Shown piece after piece: positions 46,421 to 58,429 of a stretch of DNA of 64,000 nt. The notes beneath the pieces were generated by a model. That model had not been told where the DNA came from and did not search any database. It saw only the letters and a program-made list of their open reading frames with translations. Made by a program: the position numbers and the translations under genes. Positions within the stretch are counted from its first letter, which is position 1. The number at the start of each line of letters is the position of its first letter. The stretch comes from Hetaerina americana (taxonomy: Eukaryota; Arthropoda; Insecta; Odonata; Calopterygidae), in contig JAKTNV010000006.1 in the NCBI GenBank assembly GCA_022747635.1, positions 63,751,090-63,815,089 on the forward strand. The letters are read 5' to 3'.

Positions 46421-47539
46421 TGTCCACTTTTTCTGAAGGGTACAAAAGGTTTGAATTGTGTTTCTTAAATTAAATTTGGGCTTCCTTCACCTGCGAATTA
46501 AGTATTTTGACATTTGGATTATTCTTTCTTATCAAAGATTTAAGATATTCTAACCTGTGCTTTCGACTGATTCAGTACAATATTTTTCTACGGATAACAA
46601 ACAGAATTCCGGGGTGCTCATTTGTATTTAGTTCATTGCTTCGATTATTTCATGTAGCGGAGTCTTTTTCTCTTCTTTATTCTCTTGAATTAAATGACTT
46701 TACCTTATAAGGGCGCGGAATAAGTGGAATAGGAATACGACGTTCTTAATTTCCAACCTAACTGACAACGACCAAATAGTAAAGGTCGCCAATTGTCCAA
46801 TGTTAAATGTCATCGTTTCAAAAGAAAATGAAAGGAACATTTGATGTCTTTGCGAAAATTTATCATAGCATAGGCAATTTCCCTTCTCACTGACATGATT
46901 TTCCCTAACCTTCATGTTTCAAGAAGTTAACTAATTGAATTACATAAAAAATAGGCCGTAAAATGAAATAACTTTGTTCTCATGAAATTAACCTCTTAGA
47001 AATTCTAAATTCTCGGAAATAATTTGCAACGGAGGAATACTGCTGCTTTACCTAATAAATGTTTAAGGGTCTTTTGAATTGTTAACATAGTCTAAGTGAT
47101 ATCCTAAAACACTTCTGCATGGCATGTACAATCATGTTAATAGAGCGATGAAACCATGGTTTCCAAAAGTCACCATGGAAGTCGAAATATTCTCTATTTT
47201 GTCTTTTTCTCCTCTTGAATATTAATTTTCCCTTTATGAAGCATTCACAATCACTTTTTCTTCGAAATTCTCCCCGAGCCTTCCCATAAAACTTACCCCT
47301 AAATGCTTCCTTTCCTTCTTAACCATATCTTTCAAAATGGTAATAACTATCATACCAATGTTTAGAAACGATTCAGCGTGACTAAACCATATTATTTTTA
47401 AGTAACTAGGATATGTAATTATAACTATTTGTCTTTATATAACAACTGATACAATTTCTTCCAATTTTGACCTTTTGCTGTGATAACGCCAGCCTTGGAT
47501 CAACATCCATTTTTGATGCAGCGCCACTTTGCTATGTGA
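46421..47539. other. AT-rich intergenic sequence, nothing recognised
   Basis: No repeat or gene recognised. Frames of 67-71 codons have no recognisable domain. Confidence 0.5.
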
Positions 47540-48440
47540 TATATTTGTTTAGTTTACGAGGCTAAACTATTTGCCACGAATCACCCCCATGCCACGAGTC
47601 GCTTATTCAGGTCTCTGCTACTACTATTTGCCGTTATTAATTGTTTCCTCTGATAGAAAGCCTTCTTTGACATAACTAATTCTTCATCATTAATGAGCCT
47701 TCTACCTAAAGATAAAAATTCCGCCACTTATTCCAATGTATGTCACTTGGAAATTTTCCAGAAGACTTGGATTTTCTTGACTAGTCTAACTAGGAGATCT
47801 TCTAACCTGACCAGGTAAGAAAATCTCCTAGTCCGACTGGCGACTTTCGCTCCAATCTGTCTACCTTGAGGTTGTAATTTTAACACCCCACCTCCAGGGG
47901 CATCTTATTCCTTGCAATGTATTCTTTCTTCTCTCCTAGTGCTGCTGTTGTCCACGAATCGCAGTGTACCTATCCTTTCTACTTGAAATCTCACACCATA
48001 TCTTGTATTTTCCTCAATCTAATTTACCGGCTTCTCCATACACATATTAAACAGCAATGGAAAATCGAATGGCAATAGCTAGTATCATTTACTTCCCTTC
48101 CTCCTTTTCCATTTTCGCTTCTTTACTGATTTCACCAAGTTAAATCAATGCTGCCTTCACTCTATCCATGGCGTATCTGTATCAATCTTAAATCTAAATC
48201 CAAACTTTTCACCACTCCATAATTCTTCCACTTTCTTCTCTATTCTTTGATAATAATACCATTCTTTCCAGAGCTTACCATTCATGAGACATCAGATTGT
48301 TTCTTTATTGTATATATTTTTACCTTCCTCTTTTTGGCATAGTGACAATTGCATTATTCATTAAGGCCAGCGGTATTTCCCCTCTAATTGGTAGAAATAT
48401 CGCATCATGGGTGTTATAGCTATTTGAAAGTCTATTAATT
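47540..48440 (-). mobile_element. Old LINE fragment (RT palm and thumb), heavily decayed
   Basis: Read on the minus strand across frames, recognisable pieces occur in RT order. GDIPLALMNNAIVTMPKRGR lies near 48320-48380. VEELWSGEKFGFRFK lies near 48200-48245. LFNMCMEKPVN, then IEENTRYGVRFQVERIGTLR (48050-47955) follow, with FVDN in place of the catalytic FADD. NYNLKVDRL follows near 47860. FLSLGRRLINDEELVMSKKA lies near 47650-47715. It matches the LINE-A type of polymerase but is more diverged and may be a separate family. Confidence 0.6.
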
Positions 48441-48984
48441 TGATTTTTTTATTTATTCCGAGTGCATACTTTCGACTCTTTTTGTCTTTTTGGCTCTGAA
48501 GTCCTTTACTCAAACATCAAATTCAGTATGATATAGTCTCCTTTCTTACTATTGCACAAAATCCTTTTCTTTTAGTGTTCTTGCATGCAATTATACTCTG
48601 CCATAAAGTTTCGCAAAATACTTTTTCTCTTCACTTTGTCTTAATATTCAGGAAGGATTTCGCCATTTCCATCCCAAAGGCATTACTCTTCGCTCTGTGC
48701 AGTAACTTAGCTAAAATTTGAGGAAATGAAAAACACCAAAGGCGGTAATTAATAGACTTCCATTAAGTCATGAGAAAGAGGCTGGATGACGAACGGAAAG
48801 ATCTGGAATAAATCTGGTCGGCTGCATCTCGCCATATGTACCTCGCCCAGGTCGCCAACAAAGGTAAGTCAGCACTTAATAAATATCAGAATAGGTATGA
48901 TTAATAAAAAATAAGAATGTTTGCTAACATCAAAGTAATTAAGAATTTACACATTTGATTAAGAACAGGAGAAAACAGGAAAAT
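48441..48984. other. AT-rich spacer, nothing recognised
   Basis: About 540 bp without recognisable features. The left part may be more of the decayed LINE. Confidence 0.45.
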
Positions 48985-49199
48985 TCAGTAATTTCAAAGG
49001 ATAAAAATAATTCACCCGAACCGGGATTCGATCCCGGCCTATCCGCACGGTACGAATATCTGTGATATTGCATGTACGGTATCATTGATTATTACACCTT
49101 GTTTCTATGGAGCCCCCATAATTTCAGCATAAAAGGACGCCTAGTTAACTGGCTAAACCACTCGCCCGGAAATTGATGGTTCGAATCCAGCCAAAATCC
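48985..49199. mobile_element. SINE-D: divergent pair of tRNA-like units
   Basis: The left unit is on the minus strand, with CCGGGATCGAATCCCGG (complement of 49020-49036) as a perfect T-arm-like hairpin. The right unit is on the plus strand, with ACGCCTAGTTAACTGGCTAA (49137-49156) as A-box region and GATGGTTCGAATCCAGCC (49175-49192) as T-arm. The divergent order and the AACTGGCT segment match the unit at 36690-36880. The right unit ends exactly where LINE-A sequence begins. Confidence 0.58.
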
Positions 49200-49558
49200 T
49201 CCAGTCTACGTCTATCCTCCTGCTTCAGTGACTATGTTTCCGCGCCGTGCATAACTACGCACCATATCAAAGTTTTTACAAGCCTTTTCTTAGCATCCTT
49301 ACTCAAAGTCCATCTCATTGATTCCCTCTTTGTGAAAGCATCTTTGCCCAGCGCAATTCTTCTCCTTACGTCCCTACTACTTTGACCGTGTTGGCCCAAA
49401 ACACTTCCGAGATACGTAAACTCTTCTACCTGCTTAATGTTTAGCTTAGCCTTTTTCTTTCTAGAAAATCGTATAACCTTTGTTTTATTCATATTGATTC
49501 TCATCCCATATCCACCACACTGAATTTCCAATACACTCGGCAATGCTTGCAGCACCTT
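49200..49558 (-). mobile_element. LINE-A fragment, truncated at both ends
   Basis: The minus strand encodes the RT segment from VLEIQCGGYGMRINMNKTK to YLGSVLGQHGQSSRDVRRRI, GAET, and the DRRRLED start of the next helix. It stops abruptly at about 49199 where the tRNA-like unit starts, so the LINE 3' end is missing. The sequence is well preserved, with a short in-frame loss after KLNIK. Confidence 0.85.
49232..49555 (-). pseudogene. LINE-A RT thumb fragment
   Basis: A 107-codon frame includes YGMRINMNKTKVIRFSRKK, KLNIKQVEEFTYLGSVLGQ, RRRIALGKDAFTKRESMRWT and KRLVKTLIWCVVMHGAET. Compared with 26601-27005 it lacks about eleven residues (the RIGGQKPEQ segment) between KLNI and VEEF. The terminal sequence passes into a stop soon after AET. 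It is a polymerase remnant without the catalytic palm. Confidence 0.85.
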
Positions 49559-51660
49559 GAATGTCAGACGAAGAGTTAAAAATGAAGCCTAAAACTTGCA
49601 GCGTCATGAAAACCTCTGGCAGTGATTGAAGACGAAACTATTCCGTACACAGTCTCCGTCCTAGTAGTTGCAGACCACCACCGAGAACCATGGCGGCTCT
49701 GGTACCTACGCTCATTTAAGAACATGCTGGAGTGAATATATAAGAAATTAGTTGATGCAACGCAAAAGAGTGTAGTAAAATCAAATCAAAATTAAATCAG
49801 GTTAGTATTCAAGTATCCTGAGTGGAAAATGAATGCTGTGATATTATTGTAATGAGTTTATTGCCACGGAATAGGAGTCACGTTACGGAAAGTCTCACCT
49901 GAGGTATGTTCCTAGGATTGAGGTTAAACGATAGGCAAAATAACCATAGAAAATATTTATGGCTAGCATCCGAGATCCACCAGTCGTTAGAAAATTTCCA
50001 GAAGAAATTGTAGGAGATCAACACCATGAACCCACTTCTCAGTGTTAGAATAATGAAGTCAAAGATGTCGGATAAAGAACTGGGTCATTCGCATGAATTT
50101 CAAATGACAACGACTTCTTAAGGATCTCAAAGGAGTCTTTCCAATGCATCCTGGAGCCACATAACAGGTAAATCCATTGTACGCACTTAACGGGTGGTGA
50201 ACACTTCCACTAAGAGCTTCATCGCTGACAAATTTTTCCAAATGGAAAATACAAGTTACCTAAAACTACATTTAAAAGTCTGTTGAAACACAGGTAAAAT
50301 TTTAAATTATGCCATCTTTCGTGATTTATGTCATAACATTTCCAGAAACAGAAATAAAATATTCCTCAAATTCTTTCAGTATATTAATCCTTGCCCAAAT
50401 TACTATTTTTCAGCGACATCGAAGTTGGAGTAAAGGAAAATGCAAATCACATTGTGCCCTTTTAGGCGCGAAAAAGCTTTATTTTCTAGTGTCCTCAACT
50501 CAGCTCCTCGATCTATAAACTTGGGAGTTAATCACCAGCTCGGCTTCTGCTTCGCCATTTGCCAAGTATATTCTTCATGCAGCATCTCAGATGTCTGGCC
50601 CAAGGTATGCATTGAGATTTGTACTGTTGGGTTCAACGGATGATCTAGCTTTAGGATAATTCGCATTTTTTTGTATTTACCTTTATTGATGATTCTTAGC
50701 TCTAACTGCTAACTGCCTTAGTTCCGTGTGAAATCAAATACCGTCCAATAGTCCTCACTTGGATCAAAGCTGACCTAATTTCTTCTATTGTAGCAAATTT
50801 TGGATACATCATTGAGCTTGACTTTTATAAATTTCATTGGAAATTTCACTTAAAAGACAATGTTATTCTAGACGTATAGTTTCACTAGTGAAAATTATAT
50901 TGCTCCTACGGATAACTGTCATATTTTGATGACTTTGGATAATTTGTGTGCATGTTAATATTAGAGCATTACTCGAATAAATGATATTTTGATATATTGA
51001 GTATAAAATCCCAAATTAAAACTTAAAATAACTTCTAAATAACCTAATAAAGGTAATTTTTGACCTCCTCTCATCCTTAAAGGGAGTGACACACGCCCAT
51101 TCCTCGCGTAAACGATAAAAAAACTTGATTTCAGTCAATATTTTTTACCATTTCAAAGGCAAATTTTTTGTTCCGTGCATAAATCAACAGCCAGAGATCC
51201 AAGTCAAACGCAACGAGAAATTAATTCCAGGGAGCCGGGCGCAGGTAAAGAGATGTCATGCCAATTTCAGGTAAATTTCCATTAAATCGCGAGCGTTAAA
51301 CTTCTAACAATGTTAACTTCGTTGAAGCGCGAATAAAATTCAATTCGTCACTTCATCTACACTCCCGAACCTCACTCTAAAGTAAATTTCTCCTTTATTT
51401 CGGTTATATTTTAGGGATTTTCATTTTCCTCAAACCGAAATTTGCTTGCATTTTAACTTGTACCACCATAGCGTACTTTGAGCACTGTTCTTCGGCCTTT
51501 CTATCTGCTCCCGTAAAAAACGACGACCCTCCTCTTCCAATCTCGCAACTGGAGGCAACAACCGTCAAAATCCCCCAAAGATACCAAGCTTTGCTGGCTT
51601 AAATCCTCTTTTCACCAAATGGTACGAAAATCTATCCCAATCACTCTATCTGTCAATACA
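49559..51660. other. Intergenic sequence, nothing recognised
   Basis: About 2.1 kb with no recognised repeat, RNA or gene. Short frames (60-69 codons) lack recognisable domains. Confidence 0.48.
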
Positions 51661-52605
51661 TAGGGTGAGGCAGAACGGACACTCTGATTTTACGGGTGAA
51701 TTGTGAAAAACCAACAGAGATAATTAAAAAACATTTTTATTTTTGAAAACTGCAATCAATGTTATTTTTTTTCATTGGGTTTTGAAAATTATTTCATCCA
51801 ATTAACGACCTAGGTGAGTGATGCACATGTTGATTCTTTCAAAAAGGTTTTCGAAAACACTTCTCAGCATATTTTGCGTTATTCCAGCAATGACATCTGT
51901 AGCGGCCTCCTTAAGAGCTTCCAAGGGCAAACTTTTTTAACCTCAGCTTTGAGATATCTCGAAAAAAAAAATCTCCTGGGCTCAAATCCAGGGAGCGAGG
52001 GTTGCATGGAACATCCCTTCATAGGATATCAGGGCCGGGAAATTATTCTTGCAGGATTTGGTGTGATCGACGGGTGGTATGAGCCGTGGCACCATCCTGT
52101 TGAAACCAAATGCTTTTGTGTCATATTCCTCTCCATACTCTTTCTTTTTAGGGAGTAAAAAGTTCTCCAGCATCTCAACATAGCGCACCGAGTCAAGAGT
52201 AACAGTCGAACCTCGAAATTCGAAGAAGTAAGGCCCAATAATGCCTATGGAGGACACAGTGCACCAAACTGTCACTTTGGGTCTATGAAGAGGTCTTGGG
52301 TGAAGTTCGCGAGGGTTGTCAGCCACCCAGTAACGAAAATTTTGCTTATTAACTTAGTCAGAGAGGTGAAAATTCGCTTCACCACTAGATCACAGCGCCC
52401 TCTGCGTCGCCACCACACTATCATTTTTCTTAAAGAATGTTTCTACGACAAAGCCTGGATGCTCATCAGACCACTGCATGGTAGCTACTGAAAATGGCGT
52501 TTCTTCTCCCAGCTAGCACCACTACTCCCACTCCGTTTACTTACCTGCGGGCTTTTAAGTGATTGGTTAAAACTAGGGAGGCCATTCTGCTTCACCCACA
52601 CTATA
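51661..52605 (-). mobile_element. Tc1/mariner-superfamily transposon, internally decayed, with terminal inverted repeats
   Basis: The left end, TAGGGTGAGGCAGAACGG (51661-51678), and the complement of the right end, GTGGGTGAAGCAGAATGG, form an imperfect terminal inverted repeat, with TA dinucleotides at the edges. The minus strand between them encodes a decayed transposase. At 945 bp it is short for an autonomous element, and the N-terminal DNA-binding part is missing. Older than the mariner at the left edge, judging by its frameshifts. Confidence 0.8.
51982..52326 (-). pseudogene. Tc1/mariner-type transposase catalytic-domain remnant
   Basis: The longest frame (114 codons) carries DNPRELHPRPLHRPKVTVWC, then SSIGIIGPYFFEFRG and SVRYVEMLENFLLPK. 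These are the block after the first catalytic Asp in insect Tc1/mariner transposases. In the adjacent frame at about 52078-52105 is FQQDGATAHT, holding the second catalytic Asp. Near 51963-51991 a further frame gives LDLSPGDFFF, equivalent to the third acidic motif (usual SPDL.P.DFFLWG, with Pro replaced by Leu). At least two frameshifts and upstream stops (an RAL-stop near 52400) make it inactive. Confidence 0.82.
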
Positions 52606-52619
52606 GCTGTATACGTGTG

Positions 52620-52880
52620 GGTCGCGGTGGTCCTGGGGAAAGCGTTGGACTACTGCCCAGGTTCGATTCCCGGGTAAGCCTCTCCGGGCACCAGCATCTT
52701 CCCTAAGTCATGTTATTTTCCGGGCACCATATCTTCCTGGAAAACCACAATCGGTACAGGGAAAGGAACTGGCCCCCCTACCCTGATGTGTGAATCACAC
52801 ACGCCGTCGGGCTTAGTACTGGGTGAGCTCTATCATCACCTACCAAACCGACATTCGGGTTAATTACTGTGTTCATAGTT
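52620..52880 (+). mobile_element. SINE-B copy (best preserved)
   Basis: The tRNA-like head has GGTCGCGGTGGTCCTGGGG and the B-box CAGGTTCGATTCCCGGG (52671-52687). The body continues with CATATCTTCCTGG, ACAGGGAAAGGAACTGG, GTGTGAATCACACACGCCG, GTGAGCTCTATCATCACCTA and ACCGACATTCGGGTTA. It matches 21722-21990 and the complement of 56448-56585. It begins about 15 bp after the right end of the mariner-type element. Target-site duplications were not found. Confidence 0.75.
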
Positions 52881-54488
52881 TTTATGCATATATTTTTATC
52901 TTAGTCTCCATATCCACCTCTCGTAATCTGCCTAAAATATCGCCTTATGTCCCTGACGATGAGTGTGCTCTTAATAGGAATGCGTACCCGCGAAAAAATA
53001 CAAAAAGGATATCACGCAGCTAATGTCTACCAACCTCTAATAATGAACGATATCCCGATCGTAGGCAAATAAAAATTTTCAGTGATACGTTAGTGCTACA
53101 AAATCGATCAATCTTTCCAACAATGAACATTGACTAAATTTGCAATAATCTCAGCTTCCTTTTGCTACCCCTCTTTTCCAGTATACGGCCACCCCCGTCA
53201 TTGTTTGGGAACGGGCTGTTCACACAATTCATGCATTCTTTCTGGGATTGATAAAAACAATTCCTCCACGATATGTCATCATTCTTGATTTCTTGACCCC
53301 TCTAAATCCTTTTGGATCGTCCCCTAAATAACTTTCCTCCTGATATATCCTCAATTCCCGCACCACTGAAAATTCCAATGTCCAGTCTTGACCCATTTCC
53401 CGCCCTCAAACTTCACCAACGTTGAACAGCTACGAAAAATGATGGATCAATCGAACAAACTGTCGACTCACCCCTTTGCATTCTCATCCATCATTACACC
53501 TGTCGCACTTTTCGCCCGAATACCACCATTACATATATTAATCTTCGAAAATTTATTGATCCTAATCGAATAGTAAACTCAAAAATCTCGAGTATGAATT
53601 GAAATTCCGTGCGCTCATTGGTAATGATTTTATTTGGACTGATTATACTCTATATACTAATATATAAGATATTTCGATTCTTTCTGATCATTTTTCTTTA
53701 TTTTACTTACTTAAATTTTTTGCACCGATTTTCATGTTGTTCATAGACGTGGGCTGAAATTAGGGAAAACGAATTAATGGATTTGCAATGATTTCTAGAA
53801 TAACAAACTTTTTTTCATTTTGAAACAATCAGATAACAGTGATAATCAACAATGAATGGTTTGAAAAGCACTTATAACTGTAGACCTGATATCATTCTGT
53901 GGTTGCGAGAGTTAGAAACATTTAAACTTAAATCATTATATTGCAAGAAATAAATTAACATTATTAAATAAAAAATCACTTTCCAGGTAAATCCGTGGTC
54001 ACCTTCAATCTAGTCACTAGCACTCGTATGATTTCGTTAAACATTAGCCATCGAGAAGGATTTTTACCGTAAGGTAAGTTATATGTTTAAAAAATTATTG
54101 GTAATGAAAATGCCATTTGATTCACTGATTCCTCTCAGTTCGGGTATTAATATATTATCATAAATATCAATGAAGTTAGCACAATATTATAAACTAAAAA
54201 TATAATATTAAATCTTATAGCACTTTGTTAAATAGCTGTAAATTCCTTTCGGTTAATTTTTCCGTTATATTTGCATTCTTGTGTAATATATTCTATAATA
54301 ATTGTTATTAATTAAATACCTAAATTGAAACAGCTACGTGTCTTGTTTAGGTGCAATTCCAATTTGAATGCACCTGTCTAAATGTATGCCGTTCTTAATT
54401 TACTGTCATTAAATCTTTTGAATAGTTTTAATTAGATGTTATCTAAAATTTGTTGTCTCAGGCGTAACTTTATGGAATTTGCATAACA
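52881..54488. other. AT-rich intergenic sequence, nothing recognised
   Basis: No repeat, RNA or credible gene recognised; only short frames without recognisable domains. Confidence 0.5.
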
Positions 54489-54588
54489 TATTGAAATGCA
54501 ATGAAATAATTGACTTTGTAATTCCACACACTTTCCACACACAAAGTGTGTGGAATTACAAAGTCAATTATTTCATTACATTTCAATA
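54489..54588. repeat. Near-perfect hairpin: 46-bp arms, 8-nt loop
   Basis: Arms 54489-54534 and 54543-54588 are reverse complements with one mismatch (54499 against 54578). The loop 54535-54542 is CCACACAC. The arms carry no recognised transposon sequence. It could be a small foldback element or a recent local inverted duplication. Confidence 0.92.
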
Positions 54589-56447
54589 GTTATTATCTAT
54601 TCTAATTAAAAAAAAATATTTACCAAGCTGTTAACGGCAGGGTTGTATTACAAAATATTTGGAAAGTCAACTTTCGAAATTCATGTCTCTTCTTGAGAAA
54701 AATACCATGACTTTTCAATTCGCAGCAACGGAGGTTTTTGTTGATTTCTGTACGAGTAATTACTCGTACGTAGGTGACCTCTAAGTAGTTTGGCACCAAA
54801 AATGGACGTGCGGATCTAAGATGCGTTGAGAACGGAATTCGATGTACTCGGGACATTTTACCGATGGAATCTCGGAAACTTTTATCCATTTAATCCATTT
54901 TCTCTTCCCTTTTCCTGCCGTCGCAAGCTAGGACACTGATTCGATATGGGTCGATTCACAGTGATATACAAGGAGAGCTGTCAGCATTAAAGAGGGAACC
55001 TTGGGGAAGGAGGAGAAGAACCCCGCGTGCGGAGGACCACAACCGCCATCCAGAGCGTAATCTCCTCTTTCAGAAGTGGATCGAACGCGAAATGATGCGA
55101 CCAGCAGAAAGGGTAAACGGAGAGTTAATCCTTTGAACGGAGCAAGGGAATGAACGGGGGAATGGTAGATACGGACTGGCGTTGCGTGTTCCGAGCGTGA
55201 ATGTGGGTGTTCTGCCTGTGCTCCGTGTTCCATGAGCCCTTCGATGAGGGAGGGGGGAGGGGAGGGGGTTTTGGGGAGGAGGAGTGGAGAGGGAGGATTC
55301 CGGAAGAGATGTAGGCGGGGGAGGAGGGGAGGGCGGAGGAGAAGGAAGGGCGTGCACTGGTGTGGGGAGCATGTCGCATCATCCTGCACTAAACAGACCT
55401 TCGAGCCATTTACCGCCCGTGTTTGATCACGGAACGTTCTAAAGTTCATTCCAGTGAGACAATCTGCCTTTAGCAAACAGGTTTTCCAGGAAATCAGTAT
55501 TGATCGCTTCGCCCCGAAGCTCCCTGCGGAGCGTGGACGTTTTCCGAAATTTTCATTTTATTTATCTCCTCCACTCATACTTTATTTTCCCTTTCCGCGT
55601 GCTTCAATGCGCCCAGGGTGAGGATGCACATTTTTACGCCGTCTATTCGCGCGGGAGTAACTTTCGATGGAACAAAATCTTTCTCGTGTGAAACGTACCG
55701 CTCTGTAAAGGTGCATGGAAGGAATAATTCAATTTTTTTTTATAATTCCTTATCAAATACGTAGAGAGTCCCGGAATTGAACGTAGACCTAAGTCTAGAC
55801 CTCAGTTTTCATAGCGTTCTAAACAACAAAAACAATTCTTCACCAAACAATATACGAATAAAAGATACGGTATCGCTTGAAATTGAACTAGCTTTTAGAA
55901 ATATATGTATGTTAAACCCTTTGCTTTTACATTACATGCAGGAAACAATCTGAAAAGAGATTTCCTCAGTATAAGTTGACCGGAGCTTATTGTTTAAAGA
56001 ATTATTTTTCTTTAAGGGAATGAAAATAACATTACGAGAAAAACAGCCGCAAAATTAAATTATTGTAAAAACTGGCAATGCGTAAGAAAAACCTGTTTTG
56101 AAGTTACAATGAAAACATTTCATTTAATACAATTTTTACCAGTTCTGTCATGGATAAATATTTTCCTGAACTAATCCTTTCCCAGTCAAAAACCTGAGGA
56201 TATATTTCCTGCTAAAGTTCAAATTATACTGTGATAAGTGAATAAAAGAGATGTTTCAGGCGTGATATGGTGAAATATCAAGATTATTGCCAATTTTTAA
56301 TTAGTAAGCTATGTGACCTTCATGCATACACATGAATTTTTATATTGCCCTGAAGGTTTCAATATATAGTATATATCACAATGCGCTCGAGTTTGACATA
56401 AATATAACATCAAGGAGGTTAGTAATAATGAAACCATGAAAACAGTA
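54589..56447. other. Intergenic; GC- and purine-rich block at 54.92-55.48 kb
   Basis: 54920-55480 is strongly GC-rich with G-rich plus-strand runs (55245-55345). It has a 182-codon minus-strand frame (54928-55476) that is Pro/Ser/Leu-rich in its centre with no recognisable domain. Frames are open on both strands, so coding is not established. It resembles the blocks at 31.3-32.7 and 39.9-40.7 kb. The rest is unremarkable AT-rich DNA. Confidence 0.42.
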
Positions 56448-56585
56448 ACTAACCCGAAGGTCGATTTGATATGTGATGGTAGAGTTCACCCAACCCAATG
56501 GCGTATGAAATTCACACTTTAGGATAGGGGGGGAAGTGCTTTCCCTGTGCCGGGCATAGTTTTCCAGGAAGATCTGGCAAGAAAT
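56448..56585 (-). mobile_element. SINE-B copy, 3' half
   Basis: The complement reads CTTCCTGGAAAACTATGCCC, GCACAGGGAAAGCACTTCCC, AAAGTGTGAATTTCATACGC, GTGAACTCTACCATCACATA and TCGACCTTCGGGTTAGTTAC. This follows 52733-52865 in order. The tRNA-like head is missing. Confidence 0.72.
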
Positions 56586-57799
56586 ATGACACTTAAATTG
56601 CCTTTAAAATGTATTTCAGATTGAGAAGATCTATTCTCTTAAGTCGAAAATATTGAATAAATTATCCACAAACTGCAACTCCTTTGATGAAATATAGCAG
56701 ATATGCTTCATCAGGTATAAAAATATGCCAATAATTTGTTCATCGAATTCATATGCTGAAGAATGGGGCTTGAAATCGGCAGGATGCGGACATTTCCTTC
56801 TCATTCTAAAAATGTGAGCTTACGCTTCAATTGCAGATGCCAGTTTGTCTGGATGCGGCCGCTTTATATTTATTGACAATGGCATTATTTCGATTCCAGG
56901 TTTCTTTCCACCTTTCCTTCATCCGCTGTTTCCTCCCGAATCAAAATTTGGCATTTGTGCTGCATGATGTTTCAAGACTCAAGCTCCCATCTTTCCATAC
57001 AACAGGCTTATTTTATGATCAGCAAATATTATTTATTATTTTACTATCCCACAAAATCACTGATTCAGACTTCAATGGATATTCATGGAATGCCTACCTC
57101 TTTTTATTGGCAATATTGAGGTATTCTTAGAGCGGTTAGTTCCCTCAATTTTTCACGGTATACTCTTTAGGCAAAAGCTGATAAGTTATGTTTCAAGAGA
57201 ACTAATTTAAGAGCGATCAAGCCATCTGTTGTCACAATGATTCCAAGATGTTTACTCTTTTTCATTTGATCCAATGGGGCATTTCAATGAAAACTCTTGG
57301 TCATAAGAGTTTTCAGCTTCTAAAAAGATTTAGTGGGTCACAAACAAAAGTACAGCGTATGAAGTTTTCAACATTTCCATAGATTGTGGGTGACCTTGGA
57401 CTTTGGGAAATGATGAACACAGTGGAATGACTTGTGCGTTCCGTTGACCTTCAGAGAATTCACGGGAACAATGATGATTAGTCCCACCAATGTCAGAGAA
57501 ATCGATAGTTAGGAGCCCAGTAAATGGTAGTGTAAGCGGCGTCTGACACAATTGGGGAGCCAATAGTAGTATGGCGGCGAGTTAAGAACAAGATTTACGA
57601 GGTCAACGGAAAATCATCTCATTTGTTTTTCTGTCCTCAATAATATGGATCTAATCTGAGGATTACGACCCTTGAAAACGAAAGAACCTAGGGCGAACAC
57701 GCCTCAGCATCCCGGAGAACCGCGCTATTCGTCGCACACGTGGAAGTGTCCACACGCCGGTTGACCAGTGTGTGTGGTTTGATTTTATAAAACCCCGAT
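56586..57799. other. Intergenic sequence, nothing recognised
   Basis: A 99-codon frame at 56831-57130 is hydrophobic but has no recognisable domain. The last 100 bp may contain more decayed LINE-A endonuclease. Confidence 0.45.
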
Positions 57800-58429
57800 A
57801 GGTTTGAATTGGTTTAGACACCAAAATAAGCGTTGTTATACATAGAAAATGCTAGGTGGCTCTGAAAGGGATCAGATATATTAAGGATGTGCACAGAATT
57901 AGGAACAGTGTGATCAATTCGCACAGTCACAGAGTGCGGATACTGAAACTGATCACAATTTAGTTGTTTTGAAGTGTAGCATCCGTTTCAAAAGTATAAG
58001 GCAGGAGCGGTGGCTTAGGAAATTTAATGTAGGACAGCATTAAGTGGACTGAAAAGGAATGAATATCCGCGAAAATTTAGGTTGAGAAAATAATGAGCGA
58101 GGAAAATTGTTGAGTACTATTGAGGAAAAATGGAAATACAAAAATATATAGCTGTATATAACGAAAGGGATAACGAAAGCCGCAAAAGAAACTATAAGAA
58201 CTGTTTATGGGAAAAGGACATGGGAAAAATGGATCACGTATGAGATGATTAGAAAGATAATTGAGAGAAGGAAATGGTAGAATGTAAACACAGAGTTAGG
58301 CCGAAGGAAGTACAAAGAGATGAATAAAAAATTGAGATGGTACCAAATAAAGTAAAACAAGCAAGGTGGAAGACGCAGTGCGAGGAAATGGAAAGTTTGC
58401 CGAGAAAGGGTGAAATTGGTGCTCTATAC
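57800..58429 (+). mobile_element. LINE-A copy, 5' portion (endonuclease end and linker), left of the LINE-B insertion
   Basis: Decayed frames give the end of the endonuclease: a WFRH-like segment at 57810, then ERDQIY near 57862 and RIRNSVINSHSH near 57900. ILKLITI follows, standing for the ADSDHNLV region, then KCSIRFKSIRQE at about 57973-58005. The basic EN-RT linker runs to KTQCEEMESLPRKGEIGALY, where LINE-B interrupts at about 58430. The matching minus-strand copy at 12377-13565 confirms the order. Confidence 0.78.

Noticed and set aside
54928..55476. 182-codon minus-strand protein-coding gene
   Set aside because: The proline- and serine-rich centre comes from purine runs on the other strand. 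No recognisable domain or splice context.
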